DNA of 64,000 bases from Catillopecten margaritatus gill symbiont. Its GTDB lineage: Bacteria > Pseudomonadota > Gammaproteobacteria > PS1 > Pseudothioglobaceae. The translations under genes were made by a program, and so were the position numbers. The DNA lies in the NCBI GenBank assembly GCA_037956075.1, contig CP138327.1, positions 310,001 to 374,000 of the forward strand. The letters are read 5' to 3'. Below the pieces are notes generated by a model that was not told the DNA's origin, searched no databases, and was given only the letters and a program-made list of their open reading frames with translations. Positions within the stretch are counted from its first letter, which is position 1, and every line of letters starts with the position of its first letter. Below, one piece after another: positions 52,247-62,900 of this stretch.

Positions 52247-52641
52247 AAATTCCTTGAATGATGTTTGTCTAATAATTTGTCTAATTCCGTCCAATAATAA
52301 TCTTTATTGATAACGCCAATGGTTCTTTCTAATTGTGTGCCGTATGCATCAAACAACAGCAAAGTCGGGTAAAAATCTATACTGCGTCTATCTGCAAAAT
52401 CGTTATTTTCAATTTCCACATCTTTAAAATCTATCATATCAAGCCCTGCGTTTATTTCTATCTGACGAATGATGAGTTTATCGGTGTATTCTGTGAGCTC
52501 GGTCATCGGCTGTATTACTTCGTCAATAAGAAAATGACACCAAGGGCATTCTTCTAAATGCATAAGCACCAAAATTTTTTTATTTTCTTCTTGTGCTTGC
52601 TGTTTTATTTGAAAAAGATTCTTTGCAGGTAAAATACCCAT
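52243..52641 (-). CDS. thioredoxin-fold protein with CPWC motif
   Basis: The 132-residue product has a thioredoxin-like active site in [20 protein letters not shown] (CPWC, about residues 33-36) and the cis-Pro region in [15 protein letters not shown]. It has no signal peptide in this frame, so it is cytoplasmic unless the start is wrong. It resembles the thioredoxin_2/SoxW-like group that reduces or repairs thiols in sulfur oxidisers, but the role is unknown. It is the first gene of the unit with argH and fmt, divergent from hemC. Confidence 0.8.
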   Translation of the reverse strand: MGILPAKNLFQIKQQAQEENKKILVLMHLEECPWCHFLIDEVIQPMTELTEYTDKLIIRQIEINAGLDMIDFKDVEIENNDFADRRSIDFYPTLLLFDAYGTQLERTIGVINKDYYWTELDKLLDKHHSRNL

Positions 52642-52687
52642 AGTTTTTTGTTAAAATACACAACTTAACCAATTTTAAATCAATTTT

Positions 52688-53605
52688 ATGCAACAAACAA
52701 TCAAAATTGCAACTCGTAAAAGTCCATTAGCACTTTGGCAAGCCGAACATGTTAAAGTAGAATTGGAACGACATCATCCTAAACTCAAAGTAGAGTTAGT
52801 CAAAATGATGACCAAGGGCGACCAAATTTTAAATTCTCCTTTGTCAAAAATAGGTGGAAAAGGTTTGTTTATTAAGGAATTAGAAATCGGAATGCTAGAG
52901 GGAAAGGCAGATATTGCCGTACACTCAATGAAAGATGTACCCTATGAAATCCCCGCAGGATTTGAACTTGGTGCGATTCTTGAGCGAGAAAACCCCTTTG
53001 ATGCGTTTGTTTCTAATAATTTTGACAGCATTACTGATTTACCACAAGGCGCAAAAGTCGGCACTTGTTCGATGCGTCGAATTGTGCAGCTCAAAGCCAT
53101 TCGTCCTGATTTGGAAATTTTGGATTTGCGTGGCAATGTCAATACTCGGCTGAAAAAACTAGACGCTGGCGAATACGATGCAATTATTTTGGCATGTGCC
53201 GGGCTAATTCGTTTGGGTTTTGAGGACAGAATCAAACAACAAATTCCCGCAGAACACTCTCTGCCTGCCGTTGGACAGGGTGCAGTTGGCATTGAAATTA
53301 GAGAAAATGACCAAGAAATACTGGAGTTAATCACGCCACTAATTGACAAACAAACAACTTACAGAGTGAATGCCGAACGTGCAATGAACGCACGCCTTGA
53401 AGGAGGTTGTTCTGTGCCAATTGCGGGTTTTTCAGTTCTTAACAAGGGTAAAATTACACTCTCTGGCTTAGTTGGCAATGTAGAGACTGGTATAATTTTG
53501 AAACAGAAAGTGTCAGGCGATGTGGGTAATGCAGAGATATTGGGTATAGAGTTAGCTGACAAGTTAATTGAAATGGGTGCACGAGAAATTTTAGGAATAG
53601 GATAA
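52688..53605 (+). CDS. hemC: hydroxymethylbilane synthase (porphobilinogen deaminase)
   Basis: HemC joins four porphobilinogens for heme synthesis. The 305-residue product has [49 protein letters not shown] with the active-site Arg pair, [14 protein letters not shown], and the cofactor-bearing Cys241 in [12 protein letters not shown] (E. coli Cys242). A TAAAAT box about 30 nt upstream may be the -10. Confidence 0.97.
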   Translation: MQQTIKIATRKSPLALWQAEHVKVELERHHPKLKVELVKMMTKGDQILNSPLSKIGGKGLFIKELEIGMLEGKADIAVHSMKDVPYEIPAGFELGAILERENPFDAFVSNNFDSITDLPQGAKVGTCSMRRIVQLKAIRPDLEILDLRGNVNTRLKKLDAGEYDAIILACAGLIRLGFEDRIKQQIPAEHSLPAVGQGAVGIEIRENDQEILELITPLIDKQTTYRVNAERAMNARLEGGCSVPIAGFSVLNKGKITLSGLVGNVETGIILKQKVSGDVGNAEILGIELADKLIEMGAREILGIG

Positions 53606-53609
53606 GAAT

Positions 53610-54248
53610 ATGTTTAGATTTATTGAGAAAACTTTTTTAAAAATAATACAAATAATAGGTTTGCTATTTGCCACGATTGTGTTGGTTGCGTCAGTATTTT
53701 TGGGCTATAACAAAATTGACATTAAAGAGACTGATGCAGTGGTTGAAATGCCAGTAATTAAATTTTCTGATTATCAAAAAATGACGCTCAATCAAGAGCA
53801 AAAAATCGCTAAGAATTTAGGTGATAATCAACAGTTTGAAAATGCATTTGACGAGCATATTAATGGGATTGTAGGCGCTTTAAGTGTTTTGTCTGACAAG
53901 GCTGTTGACAAAGAAGATCTTAAGCAAAAAGTTAAAATTTCCAGCAGAGTTAAAGTGAGCCAATACCCGCAACCAATACAATTGACTTATCTCACATCTT
54001 TGGAAAAATTGACCAAGCAGGTGGCAACTGTAGGCGCTGAAGTGGATATGGATAAATTAATACAGTGGCACGATTATGCATTTTTTCAACAAATGCAAAA
54101 GACTAACCAAAATAACTTCTTACAAATAGGCTCCGTTCGAATTCAAAAAAATGCCTATTCTGCACTTTGGAATGCGTTGGCAATTTTTGCAATGTTAGTG
54201 ATTATGCTTGCTGTATTGCGTATTGAACAAAATACACGCAAAAAATAG
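53610..54248 (+). CDS. membrane protein of unknown function, 212 aa
   Basis: The product starts 4 nt after hemC, so it is probably co-transcribed. It has an N-terminal membrane helix (about 12-34), a largely helical extracytoplasmic region of about 150 residues (DVLSDKAVDKEDLKQKVKIS-like), and a C-terminal helix (about 188-206) ending RIEQNTRKK. The charge pattern suggests both ends are cytoplasmic. It is not HemX or HemY, which often follow hemC/hemD. Family not recognised. Confidence 0.75.
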   Translation: MFRFIEKTFLKIIQIIGLLFATIVLVASVFLGYNKIDIKETDAVVEMPVIKFSDYQKMTLNQEQKIAKNLGDNQQFENAFDEHINGIVGALSVLSDKAVDKEDLKQKVKISSRVKVSQYPQPIQLTYLTSLEKLTKQVATVGAEVDMDKLIQWHDYAFFQQMQKTNQNNFLQIGSVRIQKNAYSALWNALAIFAMLVIMLAVLRIEQNTRKK

Positions 54249-54257
54249 TCACTTTTT

Positions 54258-54421
54258 ACCCTAATCCAAAGATAGAAAGTGTGAATATGGCGTTAAGCCT
54301 TGCTATCACAGTGTTTTAAAAAAATCTTAGTGCCACCCAGTGGTTCCACGGTGATTTTTTTGAAATACTGTGGCAGTGAGGGTTGGCGTCAGATTTACAT
54401 TTTCTATTTTTGGATTAGGGT
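54258..54421. repeat. 164-bp imperfect palindrome, miniature-element-like
   Basis: Ends accctaatccaaagatagaa and ctatttttggattagggt are inverted repeats, and the inner arms (cacagtgttttaaaaaaatc with gatttttttgaaatactgtg) also pair with many G-U-compatible differences. The whole stretch folds back on itself around a 20-nt centre. It fills the gap between two convergent genes and could end both transcripts. No clear target duplication was found. Confidence 0.75.
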
Positions 54422-54439
54422 TTTAGTAACTTGATGTTT

Positions 54440-55384
54440 TTATTCAAATAAAGCATCAATAAACTCCTTAGCCACAAACGGCTTAAGGTCATCAATGCCC
54501 TCCCCAACACCAATATAACGAATGGGTAGTTTTAATTCATCAGAAATTGCAAAGACGATGCCGCCTTTAGCGGTGCCGTCGAGTTTGGTGATGGTGATGC
54601 CGCTGAGTTTAACGGATTTGTTAAATTCTTTGGCTTGGTTGAGTGCATTTTGACCTGCGCCGCCGTCAACTACGAGCATTACTTCGTGTGGGGCAGTTTC
54701 GTTTTGTTTGGTGATGACGCGTTTGATTTTTTCTAATTCTTGCATTAGGTTGCCTTGGGTGTGCAGGCGACCAGCGGTGTCGGCGATGAGGATATTGATA
54801 TTTTTGGCTTGTGCAGATTGGTAGGCGTCAAAAATGACGGATGCGGCATCGGCGCCTGTGCCTTGTGCAACGACGGCGATGTCGTTGCGTTCGCCCCATA
54901 CTTTGAGTTGTTCGACAGCAGCGGCACGAAAGGTATCGCCAGCGGCGAGCATGACGGATTTGCCTTGATTTTGAAAAGATTTGGCGAGTTTGCCGATGGT
55001 GGTGGTTTTGCCTGCACCGTTGACGCCGACGACTAAAATCACGAAAGTTTCTTGCTCTTCGGTGTTTAATTGGTTGTCTTTAATCAGTAATTTTGCCAAC
55101 TCCTCTTTTAAAAAATCGTATAAACCTTCAGAATCTTTTAGAATTTTTCTTGAAGCGTTTTTACGCACAGATTCTAATACTTTGTCGGTGGTGTTGATGC
55201 CGATATCGGCAGTAATAAGCAAAGTTTCTAACTCATCCAGTAACTCTTCATTGATGGATTTTTTTCCTAATAATAATGCAGACAAACCCATACCTAGTTT
55301 TGTTCTGGATTTAAGCAGTCGGTCTTTTAATGAGGTGGGTTTCTCTTGATTTTTAGGGGTGTCTTTTTTGAAAAAATTAAACAT
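54440..55384 (-). CDS. ftsY: signal recognition particle receptor FtsY
   Basis: FtsY receives SRP-ribosome complexes at the membrane. The 314-residue product lacks the long acidic A domain of E. coli FtsY and is mostly the NG domain: GVNGAGKTTTIGKLAKSFQN (G1), AGDTFRAAAVEQLKVW, IADTAGRLHTQGNLM and TKLDGTAKGG, ending in GVGEGIDDLKPFVAKEFIDAL. The basic N-terminal helix with KSRTKLGMGLSALL is the membrane anchor. It is divergent from msrP. Confidence 0.96.
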   Translation of the reverse strand: MFNFFKKDTPKNQEKPTSLKDRLLKSRTKLGMGLSALLLGKKSINEELLDELETLLITADIGINTTDKVLESVRKNASRKILKDSEGLYDFLKEELAKLLIKDNQLNTEEQETFVILVVGVNGAGKTTTIGKLAKSFQNQGKSVMLAAGDTFRAAAVEQLKVWGERNDIAVVAQGTGADAASVIFDAYQSAQAKNINILIADTAGRLHTQGNLMQELEKIKRVITKQNETAPHEVMLVVDGGAGQNALNQAKEFNKSVKLSGITITKLDGTAKGGIVFAISDELKLPIRYIGVGEGIDDLKPFVAKEFIDALFE

Positions 55385-55483
55385 ATTATTTTATACAAAT
55401 GAAAAAATTAATTTTACTGCATCAAAGTGAAACTTTTAAGGCATTTGAATTGTATAATCAGATAATTTACTTGAGCAAAAACA

Positions 55484-56437
55484 ATGAAAAAAATTAGCGA
55501 ACATTATGTTACCAATGAATCTGATTATTTAAATCGCAGAGAGTTTATTAAAAAAGGGGCGCAATTTGGCATTGGTTTAGCGGCATTTAATGCCTTGCCC
55601 AGTATGGCAGAAGGCACTTATGGTGGCGAGTTGTCAGATAAAATTATTAAGACAAATTATGGTAAAGACCTGACTCCACATACTTTTAAACAAATTACCA
55701 ATTACAACAATTTTTATGAATTCGGCACAGGCAAACGAGACCCAGCAAAAAACGCTCATACTTTAAAACCTAAGCCGTGGCATATTAAGGTTTCTGGTGA
55801 ATGTGCTAAAACAGGGGATTATGATTTAGAGGATTTTATTGCGCCTTATCAATTGGAAGAACGCCTTTATCGGTTTCGTTGTGTGGAGGCTTGGTCAATG
55901 GTTATTCCTTGGGTGGGTGTGCCTTTGGCGAGTGTGTTGAAAACTTTTCAACCGAATTCTAAAGCAAAATTCGTGGTGTTTAAAACTTTGGTGGATAAAA
56001 AACAAATGCCTGGACAAAAACGCTCAACTTTGGACTGGCCTTATCTTGAAGGCTTGACAATGGCGGAAGCGATGAATCCACTCAGTATGCTGGCAGTGGG
56101 TTTGTATGGAAAAACTTTACCCAATCAAAATGGTGCGCCATTGCGTTTGGTAGTGCCTTGGAAATACGGTTTTAAAAATATCAAATCCATTGTTTCCATT
56201 CATTTTCAAGAGACGATGCCAATTAACAGTTGGCAAGACCAAGCAGCAAGTGAATATGGATTTTATGCCAATGTTAATCCGAATGTGGATCATCCTCGTT
56301 GGTCGCAAGCACGCGAGCGAATTATTGGACAGGGCAGCTTTTTCTCTCCTGCAAAACGCAAAACAGAAATGTTTAACGGCTATGGTGATGAAGTGGCACA
56401 GTTATACACTGGGCTTGATTTAAAGAAAAACTTTTGA
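55484..56437 (+). CDS. msrP: protein-methionine-sulfoxide reductase catalytic subunit MsrP
   Basis: MsrP is a periplasmic molybdopterin enzyme that repairs oxidised methionines. The 317-residue product has a Tat signal (NRREFIKKGAQFGIG), the molybdenum-ligand Cys133 in RFRCVEAWSMVIPWVG, and the family C-terminal region with YGFKNIKSIVSIHF and PINSWQ. A TATAAT lies at about 55450. Its last codons overlap msrQ. The pair protects exported proteins against chlorine or oxygen stress. Confidence 0.95.
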   Translation: MKKISEHYVTNESDYLNRREFIKKGAQFGIGLAAFNALPSMAEGTYGGELSDKIIKTNYGKDLTPHTFKQITNYNNFYEFGTGKRDPAKNAHTLKPKPWHIKVSGECAKTGDYDLEDFIAPYQLEERLYRFRCVEAWSMVIPWVGVPLASVLKTFQPNSKAKFVVFKTLVDKKQMPGQKRSTLDWPYLEGLTMAEAMNPLSMLAVGLYGKTLPNQNGAPLRLVVPWKYGFKNIKSIVSIHFQETMPINSWQDQAASEYGFYANVNPNVDHPRWSQARERIIGQGSFFSPAKRKTEMFNGYGDEVAQLYTGLDLKKNF

Positions 56438-57009
56438 TTATTTCTTGGCAAAAACCGCTGTTATTTATCTTGCTTTTAAGTCCTTTTTTAGGGCTTGCTT
56501 TTGATGCGTTTGCGGGTAATTTGATTGACCCGATTGAGGAAATTACCAACCCAACGGGGCAATGGGCACTGAGGTTTTTGTTACTCAGTTTGGCTATTAC
56601 GCCACTTAATAAACTCTTGCCTTTTTCGATTATTAAATATCGACGAATGATTGGTGTTTTTAGTTTTTTTTATGCCTGTTTGCATCTGAGTATTTTTTTG
56701 ATTGACCAGCAGTTTAGTGTAGAATTTATCCTTGAAGATGTGATGAAACGCCCGTATATCACGCTTGGTTTTAGTGCTTTTATTTTGTTATTTTTACTGG
56801 CAATGACTTCAACTCATAAAATGATGCGTCGTTTGGGAAAATATTGGAAAAAGCTGCATAAAACTATTTATTTGATTGTTATTCTGGTCGTCGTGCATTT
56901 TTATTGGCAGGTAAAATCATCTATGGATATTGAGCCGATGATTTATAGTTTGATTGCGTTATTATTATTGAGTTTTAGGGTAAATTGGAAAAGATGGTTA
57001 AATTTATAA
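56434..57009 (+). CDS. msrQ: heme-binding membrane subunit MsrQ
   Basis: MsrQ passes electrons from quinols to MsrP. The 191-residue product has about six helices and the family motifs NPTGQWALRFLLLSLAITPL, RRMIGVFSFFYACLHLSIFL and WKKLHKTIYLIVILVVVHFYW, including the conserved His residues for heme. The start is TTG 56434, overlapping the msrP stop (TTGA); no ATG or GTG nearby is better. It overlaps the next gene by 16 nt. Confidence 0.93.
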   Translation: MIISWQKPLLFILLLSPFLGLAFDAFAGNLIDPIEEITNPTGQWALRFLLLSLAITPLNKLLPFSIIKYRRMIGVFSFFYACLHLSIFLIDQQFSVEFILEDVMKRPYITLGFSAFILLFLLAMTSTHKMMRRLGKYWKKLHKTIYLIVILVVVHFYWQVKSSMDIEPMIYSLIALLLLSFRVNWKRWLNL

Positions 57010-58298
57010 TTTGTGTTGTTTTACTAACTCAGAGTTTGGCATTTGCCGACTCAAGCGTACGCACGGCGGTGCTCGATAATGGGCTTAAAATTATTGTCAA
57101 AACTGACCATCGTGCACCTGTTTTTATTTCTCAACTGTGGTATCGGGTGGGTGCGAGCGATGAATCACGACCCAATACGGGTATTTCGCATATGCTGGAA
57201 CATATGATGTTTAAAGGTACTAAGGCGTATGAAAAAGGGGAATTTTCAGCCATTATTGCCAAGAATGGTGGCAATGATAATGCCTTTACGGGCAAAGATT
57301 ACACCGCTTATTATCAAAAAATGCACAAGTCTAAATTGGCATTGGCACTCAAAATGGAGGCCGATAGGATGCGTAATTTAACTTTTTCTGACGAGGAGTT
57401 ACGCAAAGAAAGACAGGTAGTGATTGAAGAACGCAGAATGCGTATAGAAGATAATCCAAATGCCAAAGTGTATGAAAATCTTAACTTGATTTCTTTTGAT
57501 GAAACTGGTGCTTATCACGCACCCATTATCGGTTTGCAAAAGGACATAGAGTCCTATACTTTGCAAGATTTGCGTGATTGGTATGCACAATATTATGCGC
57601 CGAATAATGCGACTTTGGTGGTGGTAGGCGATGTGCAGGCTGATGAAGTGATTGCTTTGGCAAAGCAATATTTTGGGGGTTATCAATATAACCCAAAAAT
57701 TACTAATACGGGCAAACCTACGATTGCAAAAACGGGTAACTCGCGTATTTTAAAACTCAAAGCTGAGCTGTCTTTTTATATTTTATCCTTCCCCGTGCCG
57801 AGTTTAAAAACCAATGAAAATGATGCCTATGCGTTGGATATGTTGTCATATGTCTTGGATAATGGACTGTCAAAAACTTTAATTAGAGAACAACAAATCG
57901 CTTCCAGTATTGGCGTGGGGTATCGATTATACGATAAATACAATACGATATTTACACTGAGTTTTATCCCTGCAAAAGGGGTGAGCAACGATGCAGTTTT
58001 GTCAGCCATTAAAACCCAAGTGGCAGAATTAATTAAAAACCCAAATGTGATTAAAGAAGAGTTAGCACGCACAAAAACCCAACTTGAAGCCGAGTTTGTT
58101 TTTGAACAAGACCGCATTTCCACCCAATCCTATTATTTAGGGATGCTGTCAACGATAGGATTGGGCATTGATAAATTACCCTCTTATGTGGATAAAATGA
58201 ATGCCATTAATGCCAGTGATGTTGCAAAGGTCGCCAAACAATATTTAAATTTTTCACAGGCTAATTCAGTCGAACTCATCCCTCAAGGTATCCAATGA
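56994..58298 (+). CDS. M16 family zinc protease, active subunit
   Basis: I start at ATG 56994 (MVKFIICVVLLTQSLAFA), giving a Sec signal. The 434-residue periplasmic product has the inverted zinc motif HMLEHMMFKGT (HxxEH, about residues 66-70) and the distal Glu region LRKERQVVIEERRMR. It is followed, with a 4-nt ATGA overlap, by a paralogue without the zinc motif. Such pairs form a clam-shell protease of one catalytic and one structural half. It is part of the msrP-msrQ-M16-M16-GGCT unit; the substrate is unknown. Confidence 0.92.
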   Translation: MVKFIICVVLLTQSLAFADSSVRTAVLDNGLKIIVKTDHRAPVFISQLWYRVGASDESRPNTGISHMLEHMMFKGTKAYEKGEFSAIIAKNGGNDNAFTGKDYTAYYQKMHKSKLALALKMEADRMRNLTFSDEELRKERQVVIEERRMRIEDNPNAKVYENLNLISFDETGAYHAPIIGLQKDIESYTLQDLRDWYAQYYAPNNATLVVVGDVQADEVIALAKQYFGGYQYNPKITNTGKPTIAKTGNSRILKLKAELSFYILSFPVPSLKTNENDAYALDMLSYVLDNGLSKTLIREQQIASSIGVGYRLYDKYNTIFTLSFIPAKGVSNDAVLSAIKTQVAELIKNPNVIKEELARTKTQLEAEFVFEQDRISTQSYYLGMLSTIGLGIDKLPSYVDKMNAINASDVAKVAKQYLNFSQANSVELIPQGIQ

Positions 58299-59650
58299 AA
58301 CTTCCAGCAACCTTATTAACATTATTCAGTTTTTACACGGGCAAGGCCCGTGTAAATTCCCGTGTAGTCTTTATTTTATTTTCATTGTTAGTGGGGGGTG
58401 TATATGCTGAATTGGGTATTCAAAATTGGACAACGCCCGAAGGGGCAAAAGTCTTGTTTGTGCAAACCAAAGGCTTGCCGATTGTGGATGTGTCGTTGAC
58501 TTTTGACGCTGCCAGTAGTCGGGATGGTGAGCAATATGGGCTGGCATCTTTAACCAATAGTTTGCTTGGAACAGCCACCCAATATCACAATGAAGAGCAA
58601 ATTATTAACACCTTTGAATCGGTCGGTGCACAGTTTTCTGCTCATTCGTTAAAAGATATGTCAATCCTATCGTTACGCACGCTTTCAAGGGAGTCCGTTC
58701 TCAGAAAGTCGCTGGCTATTTTTACCGAAGTCATCACTCAGCCAAAGTTTGAACAGCATTATTTGACACGCACAAAACGCCAAACTCTGCAAGCCATCAA
58801 AGCCAGTCAACAGTCGCCTTCCAGTGTGGCATCGCTGGCTTTCAGTCAGACGGTGTTTGCTGGGCATCCTTACGCACACAGTGTTATCGGTACAAAAGAA
58901 ACCCTTGAAAATATACACATACAAGATTTAAAACGCCATTATCAACAGTATTATGTGGCAAAAAATCTTACTATTGCTTTAGTCGGTGATGTCAGTAGGG
59001 CAAAAGCCAAACAAATTGCTCGTCAAATTTCTCACGGTTTAAATAGAGGCAAAAAAGCGCCTACCAATTCAAAACTTTACCCTTCTAATGACAACAAAGA
59101 AGCCCACATTGAATTCCCATCAAAACAAACCCATTTGCTCATCGGGCAAATTGGCATCAATCGCTCCCATCCCGATTATTATCCTTTGTATCTCGGTAAT
59201 CATATCTTGGGTGGCAGTGGGCTGACTTCCATTCTTAGCGATGAAATTAGAGAGAAAAAAGGCTTGGCATATTCAGCCTATAGTTATTTTAGTTTGATGA
59301 AGTCAAATGGCATATTTTTGATGCGTTTGCAAACCAAAAATGCACAAGCAAAAGAAGCGAAAAATATTGCCATTCAAACCTTAAGCGACTTTGTTAATAA
59401 CGGCGTAAACGCACAAAAACTTCAAGATGGCAAAGACAATATCATTGGTGGTTTTGCTTTAAAAACAGCAAGTAACGCCAATATTTTGACCTATCTATCT
59501 GTCATCGGTTTTTACAATTTACCTTTGGATTATCTTGATAGTTTCACAGATAAAATCAAAGGTATTACCGTGCAAGAGGTCGAACGTGCTTTTGAGCGTT
59601 TGATTGATGTGAAAAATCTTGTTATTTTAAGCGTGGGGAAGGCACTATGA
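58295..59650 (+). CDS. M16 family peptidase-like protein, zinc motif lost, with palindromic insert
   Basis: The 451-residue partner of the preceding protease has no HxxEH (the matching place reads LASLTNSLLGTA) but keeps the M16 fold, including the C-terminal RxxY-like DEIREKKGLAYSAYSYFSLM. Its N-terminus is odd: MKLPATLLTLFSF, then YTGKARV (residues 14-20, encoded by a 25-bp palindrome), then NSRVVFILFSLLVGGVYA. Without the insert a normal signal peptide would result. A later start at the same hydrophobic segment is not offered by a good ATG. Confidence 0.9.
   Translation: MKLPATLLTLFSFYTGKARVNSRVVFILFSLLVGGVYAELGIQNWTTPEGAKVLFVQTKGLPIVDVSLTFDAASSRDGEQYGLASLTNSLLGTATQYHNEEQIINTFESVGAQFSAHSLKDMSILSLRTLSRESVLRKSLAIFTEVITQPKFEQHYLTRTKRQTLQAIKASQQSPSSVASLAFSQTVFAGHPYAHSVIGTKETLENIHIQDLKRHYQQYYVAKNLTIALVGDVSRAKAKQIARQISHGLNRGKKAPTNSKLYPSNDNKEAHIEFPSKQTHLLIGQIGINRSHPDYYPLYLGNHILGGSGLTSILSDEIREKKGLAYSAYSYFSLMKSNGIFLMRLQTKNAQAKEAKNIAIQTLSDFVNNGVNAQKLQDGKDNIIGGFALKTASNANILTYLSVIGFYNLPLDYLDSFTDKIKGITVQEVERAFERLIDVKNLVILSVGKAL
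58332..58356. repeat. 25-bp coding palindrome, copy 1
   Basis: tttacacgggc, loop aag, then gcccgtgtaaa: perfect 11-bp arms. It lies in the M16-like gene and encodes YTGKARV. An identical 25-bp copy, in the same reading frame relative to coding strand, is at 62992-63016. Confidence 0.92.
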
Positions 59651-59982
59651 AAGTAGAGTTATTATTTTCCTACGGCACGCTACAAACCCCTGCTGTGCAA
59701 ATTGAAACTTTTGGGCGTGAATTAATTGGTTATGAAGACCAGTTACTAGGCTACAAATTAGCAATGCTTGAAATTCAAGATAAAAGCGTGGTCGAACTCA
59801 GTGGCAAAACCCACCACCCAATCGCAATCGCCCAGCAAGGCGAAACCGTGCAAGGCAAAGTCTTTGAAATCACCCCCGAAGAATTAGCCCAATCTGACAA
59901 ATATGAAGTCAGCGATTATCATCGGGTATTAGGGAAAATGGCGTCAGGAAAGTCTGTCTGGGTGTATGTGGCTAGTCATTAA
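59647..59982 (+). CDS. gamma-glutamylcyclotransferase family (AIG2-like) protein
   Basis: The 111-residue product opens MKVELLFSYGTLQTPAVQIE, with the YGTL motif of the GGCT/AIG2 fold, and has the later family segment VQGKVFEITPEELAQSDKYE, whose Glu residues include the likely catalytic acid, and YEVSDYHRVLG. Members process gamma-glutamyl peptides or amines; the substrate here is unknown. The ATG overlaps the M16 stop (ATGA), the fifth gene in the overlapping operon. Confidence 0.85.
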   Translation: MKVELLFSYGTLQTPAVQIETFGRELIGYEDQLLGYKLAMLEIQDKSVVELSGKTHHPIAIAQQGETVQGKVFEITPEELAQSDKYEVSDYHRVLGKMASGKSVWVYVASH

Positions 59983-59996
59983 TTGTTAATGATTCA

Positions 59997-62900
59997 TTAC
60001 AAGAGCACTTTCTCAATACACACAGATTTAACAAAATCTTTCTGCCAGTTTGTGCCTAATTGCTGTTCAGCCATCAACTCGATTGGATAAACAGGTTCGA
60101 TACCTGTTGAGTCGCTATAACGAGACAAACCTTGGCGACAGGCAGGGCAGGTGGTTAGCATTTTGGTGGGTTTTTTGGATTCTATGGTGGCTAAATCTTT
60201 TTTGATTTCGGCTTCTTTGCGGAATTTTACTTGCTTGGCAATGTCGGGGCGGGCGACGGCAAAAGTACCTGATTCGCCGCAACAACGGTCATTATCGACC
60301 ACTTCTGAATTGACGATTTTTGAGATGACTGTGGCTGAATTGTCTGATTTAATTGGGTCGTGGCACGGGGCGTGGTACAGATATTCTTCGCCTGTGTTGT
60401 CAAGCGTTACCTTGTTTTCTAGTAAATATTCGTGGATGTCAGTTAGACTTGAATTTTTAAAAATATCGCCTAATTCATAGGTCATTAGTTGGTCAATGCA
60501 AGTACCACATGAAGTGAGTACATGCTTGATATCAAGGTAATTTAGTGTATTTGCCATACGGTGGAAAAGGACGCGGTTATCGGTTGATATTTCGTTGGCT
60601 TTTTGCTCGTAACCACCGGCTTTTTGTGGGTAGCCACAGCAGAGATAACTCGGTGGCAGGACAACTTTTACCCCTTGATGGTAGAGTAGGGCGATTGTGG
60701 CTAAACCGATGTTGGAATAGAGGCGTTCTGAACCGCAGCCTGGGAAGTAAAAGACGCTCGGTGAGTTAGCGGTTGACTTTTCAGGGTGTGCTAAAATCGG
60801 AACGCTGCCGTTGTCGTTGATGTTGAGTAAACTTCTTAGGGGTGCTTGTGAAGTGTCTGTTGGCAAAGGTTTGTCTAAAATTGTGATTAATTCTGTAAAG
60901 GCATTGGGCTTACCGACGGTCTTATCGGGGTTTTTCTTTAAAAATGGTTTGCTGAATAATGAGGCGTAATGTTGTGCTTTGTAGCTAAAATCAATCAGTA
61001 CTTTTTTGGTTAAATTGATTTTCCATGGTTGGGTCATATTTAGATAGGCAACCGAGGCTTTGGAGGCGATATTTGTGCGTCGTTGTTTTTGTTTTACCAA
61101 AATATTTTTCATCTTAATTGATACATTGCCAAAGTCGATATTCACAGGGCATGGTTTTTCACAGCGATGGCAAATGGTGCAATGGTCTGCCACATCGTTC
61201 AGTTCGTCAAAGTGGTCGATAGACACACCACGACGGGTTTGTTCTTCGTAAAGGAAGGCTTCTGAAATTAAGTTGGTGCCGATGATTTTATCACGGGGCG
61301 AGTAGAGTAAATTCGCCTCTGGCACATGTGTGGTGCAGACAGCCTTGCACTTGCCACAACGCAAGCACGACTTAACCATTTCATTGATTTCGCCAATTTC
61401 ACTGCTTTCCAAAATTAAAGCTTCTTGCTGAACCAATCGTAGAGAGGGGGTAAAGGCATTTTCTAAGCCACTATTAGGCATTAATTTACCTTTGTTAAAG
61501 TGGTTGTTTGGGTCAATTTTGACTTTATAATCGGCAAATTCTTGCTTAAATTCATCGGATAAATATTGATATTTAGTCAGCCCGATACCGTGCTCACCAG
61601 AAATTACACCCCCTAAGTTTTCGGCTAAAATCATAATTTCATCCACCACTGATTCGGCTTTTTTCAGCATTTCGGTATTGTGCGAATGCACAGGGATATT
61701 GGTATGCACATTGCCATCGCCAGCGTGCATATGGGTGGCGACGAATAGGCGGACTTCACGATATTCGGTGTGAATGGTTTTGACAGTTTGACGCATATCA
61801 GTAAAGACATCGCCCCTCAATAAATCACTTAAAGGCTGAGCAAAATCATTTACATAAGAAATCACGCATTGACCTGTTTGCAACGCCTCAAATCCAGCGG
61901 GTTGTTCCAAACTTTTTAAAGCCACTTGCCACTTGCCATTTATCGTGTTTAGTAAAGATAAAGCCAAGGTAATTTTGTCTTTGATTAGGGTAAATTCTGG
62001 ATTGATATTTTCAAAATAAGTTTTGACCGCATCCAATGTAGCCAACTTGTTTTCAATGGATAGGCGGATATTAATATACTCAATGCCGTGGCTATATTCG
62101 CTGAGCTTGTCCAATGGAATAACCACATCTTCATTGATTTTAAACGCATTAGTGTGTGCAGCAATCGCTGCGGTATTAGCCCTATCTTTCCAAAAAACTT
62201 GGCGTTTTTCCAATGACTTTGCCACAAAACACTCGCCTTTTCTATCGTGTGCGAGTTGGATAACTTTATCGGTTTGTATTGTTAACAAACCCTCAGTTTC
62301 TGCACTAATATCAATTAACAATACCATCCTCGGCAATTCTGGGCGATTGGCTTTGGTGGTGTAATTGACGGCCTTAATGTAGCGGGCATCAAGGTGTTCC
62401 ATCCCCACTAAATCCACTTCAATATTACCATCGATACTATTTTTAATATCAACAATACTGGATACCGCTAATTTTAAATTATGCCCAAAAAACTCTAAGC
62501 ACAGCGTATTGATGCACTTGAGTGGTTGATGCAAAATAAATTCAGCCGAGGTAATAAAGCCATCGCAACCTTCTTTTTGAATCCCCGGCAACCCATCTAA
62601 AAACTTATTAGTCACATCCTTACCTAGCCCGCTTTTACGCAGATTTTTGGATTGAATATCCAGTCTTCTCGTATCAACAATGGTTTGTGCATCGTCTTTT
62701 AGCGTGTGGATATTAAAACTCACCTCATCCAACAGTTGAATTTTATCTTGGTTATGCTCAATTCGTTCCACTTTCAACCATTTTCCATCTGGCATTACCA
62801 TCTTCCAAGACAGTAAATTATCAATCGTTGTCCCCCATCTCAACGCCTTTTTGCCCCCCGCATTCATCGCCACATTGCCACCAATCGTGCATGCATCTTG

